A stretch of DNA of 64,000 nucleotides, taken from Isochrysis galbana. Lineage: Eukaryota > Haptophyta > Isochrysidales > Isochrysidaceae. The stretch spans positions 3,595,790 to 3,659,789 of the forward strand of contig CM030932.1 of assembly GCA_018136815.1 (NCBI GenBank), read 5' to 3'. The notes beneath the pieces are model-generated. The model was not told the origin of the DNA. It searched no databases and saw only the letters and a list, made by a program, of their open reading frames with translations. Of the stretch, positions 35,632 to 47,500 are shown piece by piece. The position numbers and the translations under genes were made by a program. Every line of letters starts with the position of its first letter. The stretch's first letter is position 1.

Positions 35632-35674
35632 TTAACTTATTCCTAGGTGTAAGTTCATGATATATTATCTATAT

Positions 35675-35747
35675 TTAGCTAAAAAGGACTTGAACCTTTA
35701 ACAATCAACTTATCAAGCTGATACTCTACCAATTAAGTTATTAGCTA
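35675..35747 (-). tRNA. trnI: tRNA-Ile (GAU)
   Basis: Acceptor TAGCTAA/TTAGCTA is perfect. Anticodon stem TCAGC/GTTGA with loop TTGATAA gives GAU. T arm AAAGGTTCAAGTCCTTT. Confidence 0.93.
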
Positions 35748-35815
35748 AATAATAACTAAACCTTTATCATTAATCATAATAATTCTTGTTATTACAAAAT
35801 ATAAATTAAAGCTAT

Positions 35816-36178
35816 TTATTCTCAATCAAGAGCTCCCTTTTTTCATTCATAATAAAAGCCTATTGTAAGAACAATCAAAAAAAAAAACATTGACCCAATT
35901 CCAACAATATTTAATAAGTCTAAACTCATAACAAACGGAAATAAAAAACTTATTTCTAAATCAAAAATTAAAAATAATATCGCAACAAGATAAAATTTTA
36001 CGTCAAACTCACTACGCGAATCTTTAAAAGGATTAAAACCACACTCATAAGACGATAGCTTTTCTTTGTCATTTGTTTTTGCAGATAATAAATAAGGAAT
36101 TCCAAAGACAATAACTGATAGTATAATCGAAACAAAAAAAAAAAAAAATATCGAACCATAATTACTTAAAAACATCAT
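35816..36178 (-). CDS. nad3: NADH dehydrogenase subunit 3
   Basis: Membrane subunit of complex I. 120 residues, start at the first of two adjacent ATG codons, TAA at 35816. The conserved loop KLSSYECGFNPFKDSRSEFD with the switch Cys, the segment FYLVAILFLIFDLEISFLFP and the C-terminus EWKKGALDWE are all present. Two UGA codons near the end encode the conserved Trp residues. A universal-code reading would stop 10 codons early. Confidence 0.97.
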
Positions 36179-36264
36179 ATAATTTCTTTAAAAATTACTT
36201 CTTAACCATCTAAAAAATATTAAAACAGATTTTTTACTCAAAATAAAGCAATAGAATTAAAAAA

Positions 36265-37416
36265 TTATTTTGAAGAATATATTAGATCACGTTCCAAATA
36301 TCCTAATTGCGGTATTATTATTAAAAAATAGGCAAAATAGTAAACAGATGCTACTTGACCAATTTCAATGAAAGGAGTCTCAGGTGTTTGTTGACCAATA
36401 TACCCAAGTAATAAAAAATCAAAGACTAACAATCAAAAAAAAATTTGATGTAAAGGTCGATACAAAGAAGATCGAATAGCAGAAGTATTAATAAATGGTA
36501 GTGTCAATAAAACTAAAATAGACGCTAATAATGCTACAACACCTAATAATTTATTGGGTATCGATCGTAAAATTGCATATGAAGGCAAAAAGTATCACTC
36601 TGGAACTATATGTTCTGGTGTAACCATAGCATTTGCAGGAATATAATTGTCTGGGTGCCCTAACTCATTAGGGTAGAAATAGACAAAGAATGAAAAAAAC
36701 ATAACGAATGCAACAAAACTTAATGTGTCTTTTAAAACAAAATAAGGAAAAAATCCTATTTTATCACTATGAGAAGAGATACCTAATGGATTATTTGAAC
36801 CATCCTGATGAACGGCTGCAATATGAACTAAAGCTACTGCCGCAATTGCAAATGGCATTAAATAATGTAAGCTGAAAAAACGATTTAAAGTTGCATTATC
36901 AACACTAAAACCACCTCATAAAAGAGTTACGATTTTACTTCCTACTAATGGAAATGCGCTAAATAAATTGGTTATAACGGTTGCTCCTCAAAAACTCATT
37001 TGACCTCAAGGTAAAACGTAACCCATAAAAGCTGTTGCCATCATCAGTAAAAGAATAATAGTTCCTAAAATTCAAACAAAGCCTCGAGGTTCAGCATAAG
37101 AACCATAATATAATCCACGACCGATATGGATATATACAACAATAAAAAACATCGAAGCTCCATTAGCGTGAGTATATCGTAATAATCAACCTCCATTAAC
37201 ATCTCTCATAATACTTTCTAAACTTAAAAAAGCTAAGTCAACGTGTGGAGTATAATGCATTGCTAAAGCTATCCCAGTAACGATTTGTATTACTAAACAC
37301 ATACCTGCTAAAAATCCGAAATTTCATCAATATGAAATATTTGAAGGAGTAGGATAATCAATAAGATGAGCATTTATCAATTGAACTATTGGTTGTTTTT
37401 TTAAATTTATAATCAT
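36265..37416 (-). CDS. cob: Cytochrome b
   Basis: Heme-bearing core subunit of complex III. 383 residues from ATG 37416 to TAA 36265. The start [20 protein letters not shown], heme ligand regions [10 protein letters not shown] and [39 protein letters not shown] and the Qo-site region [19 protein letters not shown] are visible. UGA encodes the Trp of PEW and others. Length is normal. Its neighbours are nad3 downstream and a 970-bp spacer upstream. Confidence 0.97.
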
Positions 37417-38386
37417 CTAAAAATTTAATTTATATTAGAGTTAAAAAATAAGAAATAACAAAGTTAATTTTAATTTACTTAACTTGGAACTAAAAACTCA
37501 AGTTTTAAAACAGAAATTAGAGTTATAATAAATAGTTAAGTGTACTTTTATCAAAAATTATGGTACAATTATTTGTATTCTTAGACATTATCTAAAGATG
37601 TTTTTCATTTTTCTCATAATATTTAGTAATTAATCTAATTAAAGTAAACTGAATTAGATAAAATAGTTTTTAAAAAAACTATATCAGTTTTATTTTAGAC
37701 TAGAGTATCTAACAGCTTTAGAAATAACATAAAGTTACTAGGATTAATATTAAAATAACGAATAAGTACACTATGGTAACTAAAAAACGCTATATAAAAT
37801 ATTGTAAAAATAAAAATTCTAATAAAAAATTTCAAATTTTAATCTCGTCAAGTAAAATATTAACAATATTTAAAATAAATAAAAACTACAAAAAACCAAA
37901 TAAAATCCGTAGTTAAAACAGAAACCAACGTTGATAATAAGCAATTAGCATCCATATTTTTATCCATACGTCAGGCAATAAGTTACAATACTTTTCTTTA
38001 ACCTTAATGTCAGATATGCTAACAGAAAAAGTATTGTAACTTTTGGTACCAATTTAGGATTTTGTAGTTTTATTTTACTAATGATGGCTAATAATTTAGA
38101 TTTTGTTGTGGTTTAATTCATTTTAATCCATCTTAGATTCTAATTATTAGTTTTTGCCTTAACAGCTTTAAGACTTTTTTTCAATTAATTTCAATTTATC
38201 CTTTAAATTCTGTCTAGCTAGCTCTAAATTTGTTTTTATTTCTGTTTTATTTAGGTTATTCTAACCAGTTAAAACTATTTATGAAGACTCAAAAATTGCA
38301 CTAGTTAGTAAGAAAATTGTTCAAATTTCGTTAAAATTATTTGAAAGTTCTTTTTCATAGAATTTAAAGTTTACTAAATATAGACT
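37417..38386. other. Mitochondrial spacer of about 970 bp
   Basis: No protein or tRNA gene recognised on either strand. It is AT-rich, with a strong inverted repeat at 37980-38042. It is the longest single-copy spacer in the visible mitochondrial segment and could hold a promoter, replication signal or diverged RNA, but no such element can be named. Confidence 0.5.
37980..38042. promoter_or_regulatory. 16-bp inverted repeat (hairpin)
   Basis: AAGTTACAATACTTTT at 37980-37995 is the exact reverse complement of 38027-38042, with a 31-nt loop. The stem is the strongest palindrome in the single-copy region outside tRNAs. It may act in transcript termination, processing or replication start; the role is inferred. 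Confidence 0.6.
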
Positions 38387-38459
38387 TGGAGATGGTCGGG
38401 ATTGAACCAACGACCTCTTGTTTGCAAAACAAATGCTCAACCAACTAAGCTACATCCCC
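38387..38459 (-). tRNA. trnA: tRNA-Ala (UGC) with 8-nt anticodon loop
   Basis: Acceptor GGGGATG/CATCTCC, D arm GCTTAGTTGGTTGAGC and T arm GTTGGTTCAATCCCGAC match Ala tRNAs. The anticodon arm is TTTGT-TTTGCAAA-ACAAG, leaving an 8-nt loop instead of seven. An extra A 3' of UGC is the simplest reading. It may be a sequence error, since nearby atp8 and atp6 also show single-base indels. Confidence 0.82.
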
Positions 38460-38486
38460 GATATAAAATTATTTTTAGTTTTTAAT

Positions 38487-38794
38487 TTAAAATTTGAAAT
38501 TTCGTAATGAAATTATATTAAAAAAGAGTAAATTATTAACAGATTTTTCTGTATTACTTCATTTTATAAAAGCTTGGTATCCACCAGGATGAGAAATTGA
38601 TTTAGATTCTGTGGTAGTTACACCTAAACTTTCACTAGAAGTTAGACTTTGACTCCATGATTTCAATGCACGCGTCTTTAACACTACGGCTGCAACAGGG
38701 AACAAAGAATAACTATTTAGTAAAAAAATTAAACCAAAAAAAAGAATGTTCAAGTTATTTGAGAAAAAAAAGAAAAAGTATCAAATTGTGGCAT
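38487..38794 (-). CDS. atp8: ATP synthase subunit 8, frameshift in T run
   Basis: Membrane subunit of the ATP synthase Fo part. The ATG at 38794 opens the classic start MPQFDTFSFFSQITWTFFFF (UGA as Trp). The remainder, from GLIFLLNSYSLFPVAAVVLK to the TAA at 38487, is in another frame. The switch falls in a run of eight T (8 A at 38736-38743 on the plus strand); one more T would restore a 102-residue protein. The gene is about 215 bp from atp6 in the same direction. Either a homopolymer error or a real frameshift. The C-terminal half is not conserved enough to identify by itself; the N-terminal motif decides the call. Confidence 0.82.
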
Positions 38795-39009
38795 CTTTTA
38801 TATTTAATAAGTTATGTAAAAATCAAAAACGGAATTATCGTAGAGATAATTTTAATTAATTAAATATAATATTTTTATGAAAATATACTTTTTAATTAAT
38901 TATTTAAATTAAAGTTTAGTAAAGTAATAAACTTATTATTTAGTAAAAATAACTTTAATCCTTAAAAATGCTGAATTAAAAATTATAACTCGGTCATAAA
39001 TACCTTAGT

Positions 39010-39764
39010 TTAATGAAGACTTATTGCGTCGTTTAAATAAACACATAATAGTAAAGTAAATACATAAGCTTGCAAAAATGCAATTCCGAGTTCTAAACCA
39101 ATAATTGCAACTATTACTAATAAAGGTAAAAGATGAACGATTGATAATATACTAAAGAAGATAACATAGCTCATGCAAAACCCGCTAAAATTTTTAATAA
39201 GCAATGACCAGACATCATATTTGCAAATAATCGTAAAGATAAACTTACAACACGAAAACTATAAGAAACAAGTTCAATAAATACAAGTAAAGGAGCCATT
39301 AATAAAGGTGCACCGGGGGGTAAGAACAAAGATAACATATGTAAACCGTGTGTTCTAATACCAATATAGTTAATACCAATAAAAATTGTGGATGCTAAAC
39401 CCAAAGTAATAACAATATGGCTTGTAACTGTAAAACCATAGGGAACCATACCTAATAAATTACAAAATAATATAAAATAGAAAACGCTAAAAAGAATAGT
39501 AAAGTATAGTCCACCACCCTTTTTAATATTTTCTGAGATAATATTATAATAAACAAACTCATACAGAGACTCTAGAATATTTTGTCAAACAGTTGGAATT
39601 AGTAAAGCTTTAGATCAAATGGAGTTAAATCCAATAAACATAAAAAAAAAAGAAATTAGAAGAAATAGAGAAGAATTAGTAAAAGATAAGTCAATAGGAC
39701 CAAGTGATAAAGGTAAGATTTTATAAATTGTGAACTGTTCAAGTGGAGAAGGACCAAACATCAT
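39010..39764 (-). CDS. atp6: ATP synthase subunit a (Fo), with 1-nt frameshift
   Basis: Proton-channel subunit of ATP synthase. Start at ATG 39764 (MMFGPSPLEQFTIYKILPLS), stop TAA 39010. Conserved features are present: VVSLSLRLFANMMSGHCLLK with the essential Arg, and the C-terminal LELGIAFLQAYVFTLLLCVY helix. The span is 755 nt, not a multiple of three. The frame changes after GFAWAMLSS, near 39149-39165; adding one base would restore a protein of about 251 residues. No upstream stop interrupts the first frame with UGA as Trp. Confidence 0.93.
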
Positions 39765-39927
39765 TAAAACAATGGTTAACTAATTAAGTAAAATTTTGCT
39801 TTAATATTTTTTTACGGAAAATTCAAAAATATTAAGAAAATATGGTAGTTTTTGAAATAAAATTTAATGAATAAATAAATTCTTTGTAACTTTAATGGAT
39901 ACATATAATTGTAAAATATTAGTTTCA

Positions 39928-39999
39928 TTCATAACAATAGATTTGAACTATTAACCAATTCGTTGTAAGCGAATTACTCTACCATTGAGCTAGTTATGA
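39928..39999 (-). tRNA. trnV: tRNA-Val (UAC)
   Basis: Acceptor TCATAAC/GTTATGA is perfect. Anticodon stem ATTCG/CGAAT with loop CTTACAA gives UAC. T arm AATAGTTCAAATCTATT. Eight bases downstream of the rps12 stop. Confidence 0.93.
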
Positions 40000-40007
40000 A
40001 AATTGAT

Positions 40008-40382
40008 TTACTGTGATTTAACGCCATACAAACTACGAGATGTTTTTCTGCCAACGACTCCAACTAAATCATATTTTCCGCGGACAGCTTTTAAGTGAAC
40101 TCCGATTAAATCTTTAGATCTGCCTCCACAAATCAAAATTGTGGAATGTTGTTGGAGATTATGTTTTTCTCCTGGTATTTTAACAGTTAAAAATGTAGAA
40201 TATTTTAAAGTTTTAACTTTGGCCACTCTTCTATTTGCTGAATTTGGTTTTTTGGGAGATATTGTTAACACTCTAAGGCAAACTGCCTTTCGCTGTGGGT
40301 TTGAATTTAATTTAATCCCAGCTTTTTTAACAACGATTTTCTTTTTTCGTTTTTTACGTAACAATTGAATTAAATTACTCAT
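40008..40382 (-). CDS. rps12: Small-subunit ribosomal protein S12
   Basis: Decoding-site protein of the mitoribosome. 124 residues from ATG 40382. The hallmark NPQRKAVCLRVLTISPKKPN, the loop SANRRVAKVKTLK and the end RSLYGVKSQ are present; the PGEKHNLQQHSTILICGGRS block is typical. Length equals the bacterial norm. It lies 22 bp from atp4. Confidence 0.97.
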   Translation of the reverse strand: MSNLIQLLRKKRKKKIVVKKAGIKLNSNPQRKAVCLRVLTISPKKPNSANRRVAKVKTLKYSTFLTVKIPGEKHNLQQHSTILICGGRSKDLIGVHLKAVRGKYDLVGVVGRKTSRSLYGVKSQ

Positions 40383-40404
40383 CTAAATTTAAAAATAATT
40401 AAAA

Positions 40405-40878
40405 TTATGCTATTTTATCAATCCTGGCATGACCACTTAACGATGACAAAATAAAAGAGTTTGCAGATCTATTCAAACGTAGACTATAATCAGACCAAAG
40501 ATCCTCTAAATAAACTAAATTTGCCGAATTCATAACTAATTTAGCTTCTAATATATTAAGTTTTAGTTCATATTCACCTCATAATTTATAAAGTAAAGAA
40601 ATATAGCTTGGTTTAGACAACCAGTTGTTGGAAAAAAATCAATAATTTGATTGTGAGAAAAAAGTTAATTTATTACTAATAGAGTCTAAAAATGTTGCTT
40701 TTATATCTTTGGATTTTTGATTTAAACTGTTGTAAACATCAATATTAGCAGAAGCAAAAGCAACAAACATAAAAGTTATAAAGCATAAAGATAATAAAAC
40801 TTCTTCATTTATTACTAAAATTTCCATAAAGCCTAAAACAAATAAACTTATTGATAAAATTATTAAATTTATAATCAT
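40405..40878 (-). CDS. atp4: ATP synthase subunit b (atp4/ymf39)
   Basis: Peripheral stalk subunit of ATP synthase. 157 residues from ATG 40878 (a TTG directly upstream is in frame) to TAA 40405, UGA as Trp. The N-terminal membrane segment followed by ILVINEEVLLSLCFITFMFV matches the conserved YMF39 signature (NEE and FI-F). The C-terminal part is diverged, with a conserved-looking LKLNILEAKLV helix. Its first 15 nt (ATGATTATAAATTTA) are identical to those of cob. Confidence 0.9.
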
Positions 40879-40926
40879 CAATTTAGTGAAAGTGACTCTA
40901 CTATTCTACTGAAAGTTATTCTTTAA

Positions 40927-41013
40927 TAGATAAGACAAGGATTGAACTTGTGTTATTTTTAAGTTAATGTGTTAAATAATATATACGCCAAAACTGGACC
41001 TGTCCACTTATCT
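40927..41013 (-). tRNA. Class-II tRNA-like gene, isotype unresolved
   Basis: Perfect 7-bp acceptor AGATAAG/CTTATCT, discriminator A, T arm ACAAGTTCAATCCTTGT, and an 87-nt length that fits the long-variable-arm tRNAs (Leu, Ser or Tyr). I could not fold a clean anticodon arm, so the isotype is open and the gene could be degenerate or carry an indel. Confidence 0.5.
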
Positions 41014-41212
41014 GAAAAGTTTAGTTTAAACTTGAATAATTAGAAACTAAGAATTATCGAGTATGTGAAATTAATAAAAAGTAACATAGCAATAATAAAA
41101 AGCATTTAATTAGATTAATTTTCATTCAAACAGAAAGAAAAACAATAAAACTAAACTTAGTAATGAAAAAGAATTGTAAAAATATAATGAAAAAGAAAGC
41201 CAGAATGTAAAT

Positions 41213-41433
41213 TTATTGCATTTTCTGACAATCTATTAAGATTCGAAGATGAACTAGCGATCCGTATTTTTCTATAATACCCTTATCTAAAACCTGAAAT
41301 GATACTCTATACCCAAATGTCATAACTCGGTGACCTATCATTTCATTCAATAACTGATCAAAATGTCACTTTTTGGATAAGAATTTATATAATTGCCTAC
41401 CTATTTTGGATAATTTAATATTAAAACTCATTC
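41213..41433 (-). CDS. nad5: NADH dehydrogenase subunit 5, 3' end only
   Basis: C-terminal fragment of the complex I proton-pumping subunit. The gene enters from the gap at 41434 and reads through QLYKFLSKKWHFDQLLNEMI and FGYRVSFQVLDKGIIEKYG, which matches the end of Nad5 (usual form: YTFLNKKW-FDK-YNE and LDRG-IE-LGP). UGA encodes the Trp. The stop is TAA at 41213. About 73 codons are visible of more than 600 expected. Confidence 0.85.
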
Positions 41434-41533
41434 NNNNNNNNNNNNNNNNNNNNNNNNNNNNNNNNNNNNNNNNNNNNNNNNNNNNNNNNNNNNNNNNNNN
41501 NNNNNNNNNNNNNNNNNNNNNNNNNNNNNNNNN
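41434..41533. other. Assembly gap, 100 N
   Basis: Interrupts nad5 on the left and opens inside a module A of the repeat array on the right, so real sequence must be missing or the pieces are wrongly joined. Confidence 1.
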
Positions 41534-44500
41534 AATGGTAAAAACTTAAAAATATGAAATTTTTTAAACCGACGGCCGGTTTAAAAATGAAGCAAAAAAG
41601 AGAGTCGTGAGTGGTACCCTTGGTCATCTTAAGAATCAAAATTAAACTGGGTGGTCGGTTTAAAAATCAAAAATAGGACGTGTACAACTTGATCAAAAAA
41701 CTGGACTCGAGAAATTACGACCACGCATTAGAGAGAGACGTTTTCGTAGCACCCACCAAAATGCAAAAAAAAGAAGGATTTGAGCCGACGGCCGGTTTAA
41801 AAATCAAAAATAGGACGTGTACAAACTTGATCAAAAAACTGGACTCGAGAAATTACGACCACGCATTAGAGAGAGACGTTTTCGTAGCACCCACCAAAAT
41901 GCAAAAAAAAGAAGGATTTGAGCCGGCCGTCGGTTTAAAAATCAAAAATAGGGCGTGTACAAACTTGATCAAAAAACTGGACTCGAGAAATTACGACCAC
42001 GCATTAGAGAGAAATTTTTCCATAACCATGAAAAATTAAAAATACAAAAAAATGGTAAAAACTTAAAAATATGAAATTTTTTAAACCGACGGCCGGTTTA
42101 AAAATGAAGCAAAAAAGAGAGTCGTGAGTGGTACCCTTGGTCATCTTAAGAATCAAAATTAAACTGGGTGGTCGGTTTAAAAATCAAAAATAGGGCGTGT
42201 ACAAACTTGATCAAAAAACTGGACTCGAGAAATTACGACCACGCATTAGAGAGAAATTTTTCCATAACCATGAAAAATTAAAAAATACAAAAAAATGGTA
42301 AAAACTTAAAAATATGAAATTTTTTAAACCGACGGCCGGTTTAAAAATGAAGCAAAAAAGAGAGTCGTGAGTGGTACCCTTGGTCATCTTAAGAATCAAA
42401 ATTAAACTGGGTGGTCGGTTTAAAAATCAAAAATAGGACGTGTACAAACTTGATCAAAAAACTGGACTCGAGAAATTACGACCACGCATTAGAGAGAAAT
42501 TTTTCCATAACCATGAAAAATTAAAAAATACAAAAAAATGGTAAAAACTTAAAAATATGAAATTTTTTAAACCGACGGCCGGTTTAAAAATGAAGCAAAA
42601 AAGAGAGTCGTGAGTGGTACCCTTGGTCATCTTAAGAATCAAAATTAAACTGGGTGGTCGGTTTAAAAATCAAAAATAGGACGTGTACAAACTTGATCAA
42701 AAAACTGGACTCGAGAAATTACGACCACGCATTAGAGAGAGACGTTTTCGTAGCACCCACCAAAATGCAAAAAAAAGAAGGATTTGAGCCGACGGCCGGT
42801 TTAAAAATCAAAAATAGGACGTGTACAAACTTGATCAAAAAACTGGACTCGAGAAATTACGACCACGCATTAGAGAGAGACGTTTTCGTAGCACCCACCA
42901 AAATGCAAAAAAAGAAGGATTTGAGCCGACGGCCGGTTTAAAAATCAAAAATAGGACGTGTACAAACTTGATCAAAAAACTGGACTCGAGAAATTACGAC
43001 CACGCATTAGAGAGAGACGTTTTCGTAGCACCCACCAAAATGCAAAAAAAGAAGGATTTGAGCCGGCCGTCGGTTTAAAAATCAAAAATAGGGCGTGTAC
43101 AAACTTGATCAAAAAACTGGACTCGAGAAATTACGACCACGCATTAGAGAGAAATTTTTCATAACTATGAAAAATTAAAAAATACAAAAAAATGGTAAAA
43201 ACTTAAAAATATGAAATTTTTTAAACCGACGGCCGGTTTAAAAATGAAGCAAAAAAGAGAGTCGTGAGTAGTACCCTTGGTCATCTTAAGAATCAAAATT
43301 AAACTGGGTGGTCGGTTTAAAAATCAAAAATAGGACGTGTACAAACTTGATCAAAAAACTGGACTCGAGAAATTACGACCACGCATTAGAGAGAAATTTT
43401 TCCATAACCATGAAAAATTAAAAAATACAAAAAATGGTAAAAACTTAAAAATATGAAATTTTTTAAACCGACGGCCGGTTTAAAAATGAAGCAAAAAAGA
43501 GAGTCGTGAGTAGTACCCTTGGTCATCTTAAGAATCAAAATTAAACTGGGTGGTCGGTTTAAAAATCAAAAATAGGACGTGTACAAACTTGATCAAAAAA
43601 CTGGACTCGAGAAATTACGACCACGCATTAGAGAGAAATTTTTCCATAACCATGAAAAATTAAAAAATACAAAAAAATGGTAAAAACTTAAAAATATGAA
43701 ATTTTTTAAACCGACGGCCGGTTTAAAAATGAAGCAAAAAAGAGAGTCGTGAGTGGTACCCTTGGTCATCTTAAGAATCAAAATTAAACTGGGTGGTCGG
43801 TTTAAAAATCAAAAATAGGGCGTGTACAAACTTGATCAAAAAACTGGACTCGAGAAATTACGACCACGCATTAGAGAGAAATTTTTCCATAACCATGAAA
43901 AATTAAAAAATACAAAAAAATGGTAAAAACTTAAAAATATGAAATTTTTTAAACCGACGGCCGGTTTAAAAATGAAGCAAAAAAGAGAGTCGTGAGTGGT
44001 ACCCTTGGTCATCTTAAGAATCAAAATTAAACTGGGTGGTCGGTTTAAAAATCAAAAATAGGACGTGTACAAACTTGATCAAAAAACTGGACTCGAGAAA
44101 TTACGACCACGCATTAGAGAGAGACGTTTTCGTAGCACCCACCAAAATGCAAAAAAAAGAAGGATTTGAGCCGACGGCCGGTTTAAAAATCAAAAATAGG
44201 ACGTGTACAAACTTGATCAAAAAACTGGACTCGAGAAATTACGACCACGCATTAGAGAGAGACGTTTTCGTAGCACCCACCAAAATGCAAAAAAAAGAAG
44301 GATTTGAGCCGACGGCCGGTTTAAAAATCAAAAATAGGACGTGTACAAACTTGATCAAAAAACTGGACTCGAGAAATTACGACCACGCATTAGAGAGAAA
44401 TTTTTCCATAACCATGAAAAATTAAAAAATACAAAAAAATGGTAAAAACTTAAAAATATGAAATTTTTTAAACCGACGGCCGGTTTAAAAATGAAGCAAA

Positions 44501-47500
44501 AAAGAGAGTCGTGAGTGGTACCCTTGGTCATCTTAAGAATCAAAATTAAACTGGGTGGTCGGTTTAAAAATCAAAAATAGGACGTGTACAAACTTGATCA
44601 AAAAACTGGACTCGAGAAATTACGACCACGCATTAGAGAGAGACGTTTTCGTAGCACCCACCAAAATGCAAAAAAAAGAAGGATTTGAGCCGACGGCCGG
44701 TTTAAAAATCAAAAATAGGACGTGTACAAACTTGATCAAAAAACTGGACTCGAGAAATTACGACCACGCATTAGAGAGAAATTTTTCCATAACCATGAAA
44801 AATTAAAAAATACAAGAAAATGGTAAAAACTTAAAAATATGAAATTTTTTAAACCGACGGCCGGTTTAAAAATGAAGCAAAAAAGAGAGTCGTGAGTGGT
44901 ACCCTTGGTCATCTTAAGAATCAAAATTAAACTGGGTGGTCGGTTTAAAAATCAAAAATAGGACGTGTACAAACTTGATCAAAAACTGGACTCGAGAAAT
45001 TACGACCACGCATTAGAGAGAGACGTTTTCGTAGCACCCACCAAAATGCAAAAAAGAAGGATTTGAGCCGACGGCCGGTTTAAAAATCAAAAATAGGACG
45101 TGTACAAACTTGATCAAAAAACTGGACTCGAGAAATTACGACCACGCATTAGAGAGAGACGTTTTCGTAGCACCCACCAAAATGCAAAAAAAAGAAGGAT
45201 TTGAGCCGGCCGTCGGTTTAAAAATCAAAAATAGGGCGTGTACAAACTTGATCAAAAAACTGGACTCGAGAAATTACGACCACGCATTAGAGAGAAATTT
45301 TTCCATAACCATGAAAAATTAAAAAATACAAAAAAATGGTAAAAACTTAAAAATATGAAATTTTTTAAACCGACGGCCGGTTTAAAAATGAAGCAAAAAA
45401 GAGAGTCGTGAGTGGTACCCTTGGTCATCTTAAGAATCAAAATTAAACTGGGTGGTCGGTTTAAAAATCAAAAATAGGGCGTGTACAAACTTGATCAAAA
45501 AACTGGACTCGAGAAATTACGACCACGCATTAGAGAGAAATTTTTCCATAACCATGAAAAATTAAAAAATACAAAAAAATGGTAAAAACTTAAAAATATG
45601 AAATTTTTTAAACCGACGGCCGGTTTAAAAATGAAGCAAAAAAGAGAGTCGTGAGTGGTACCCTTGGTCATCTTAAGAATCAAAATTAAACTGGGTGGTC
45701 GGTTTAAAAATCAAAAATAGGACGTGTACAAACTTGATCAAAAAACTGGACTCGAGAAATTACGACCACGCATTAGAGAGAGACGTTTTCGTAGCACCCA
45801 CCAAAATGCAAAAAAAAGAAGGATTTGAGCCGACGGCCGGTTTAAAAATCAAAAATAGGACGTGTACAAACTTGATCAAAAAACTGGACTCGAGAAATTA
45901 CGACCACGCATTAGAGAGAGACGTTTTCGTAGCACCCACCAAAATGCAAAAAAAAGAAGGATTTGAGCCGACGGCCGGTTTAAAAATCAAAAATAGGACG
46001 TGTACAAACTTGATCAAAAAACTGGACTCGAGAAATTACGACCACGCATTAGAGAGAGACGTTTTCGTAGCACCCACCAAAATGCAAAAAAAAGAAGGAT
46101 TTGAGCCGGCCGTCGGTTTAAAAATCAAAAATAGGGCGTGTACAAACTTGATCAAAAAACTGGACTCGAGAAATTACGACCACGCATTAGAGAGAGACGT
46201 TTTCGTAGCACCCACCAAAATGCAAAAAAAAGAAGGATTTGAGCCGACGGCCGGTTTAAAAATCAAAAATAGGACGTGTACAAACTTGATCAAAAAACTG
46301 GACTCGAGAAATTACGACCACGCATTAGAGAGAGACGTTTTCGTAGCACCCACCAAAATGCAAAAAAAAGAAGGATTTGAGCCGACGGCCGGTTTAAAAA
46401 TCAAAAATAGGACGTGTACAAACTTGATCAAAAAACTGGACTCGAGAAATTACGACCACGCATTAGAGAGAAATTTTTCCATAACCATGAAAAATTAAAA
46501 AATACAAGAAAATGGTAAAAACTTAAAAATATGAAATTTTTTAAACCGACGGCCGGTTTAAAAATGAAGCAAAAAAGAGAGTCGTGAGTGGTACCCTTGG
46601 TCATCTTAAGAATCAAAATTAAACTGGGTGGTCGGTTTAAAAATCAAAAATAGGACGTGTACAAACTTGATCAAAAACTGGACTCGAGAAATTACGACCA
46701 CGCATTAGAGAGAGACGTTTTCGTAGCACCCACCAAAATGCAAAAAAAGAAGGATTTGAGCCGACGGCCGGTTTAAAAATCAAAAATAGGACGTGTACAA
46801 ACTTGATCAAAAAACTGGACTCGAGAAATTACGACCACGCATTAGAGAGAAATTTTTCCATAACCATGAAAAATTAAAAAATACAAAAAAATGGTAAAAA
46901 CTTAAAAATATGAAATTTTTTAAACCGACGGCCGGTTTAAAAATGAAGCAAAAAAGAGAGTCGTGAGTGGTACCCTTGGTCATCTTAAGAATCAAAATTA
47001 AACTGGGTGGTCGGTTTAAAAATCAAAAATAGGACGTGTACAAACTTGATCAAAAAACTGGACTCGAGAAATTACGACCACGCATTAGAGAGAGACGTTT
47101 TCGTAGCACCCACCAAAATGCAAAAAAAAGAAGGATTTGAGCCGACGGCCGGTTTAAAAATCAAAAATAGGACGTGTACAAACTTGATCAAAAAACTGGA
47201 CTCGAGAAATTACGACCACGCATTAGAGAGAGACGTTTTCGTAGCACCCACCAAAATGCAAAAAAAAGAAGGATTTGAGCCGACGGCCGGTTTAAAAATC
47301 AAAAATAGGACGTGTACAAACTTGATCAAAAAACTGGACTCGAGAAATTACGACCACGCATTAGAGAGAGACGTTTTCGTAGCACCCACCAAAATGCAAA
47401 AAAAGAAGGATTTGAGCCGACGGCCGGTTTAAAAATCAAAAATAGGACGTGTACAAACTTGATCAAAAAACTGGACTCGAGAAATTACGACCACGCATTA

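Noticed and set aside
38657-38863. Plus-strand 68-codon frame
   Set aside because: Antisense to atp8, no recognisable product.
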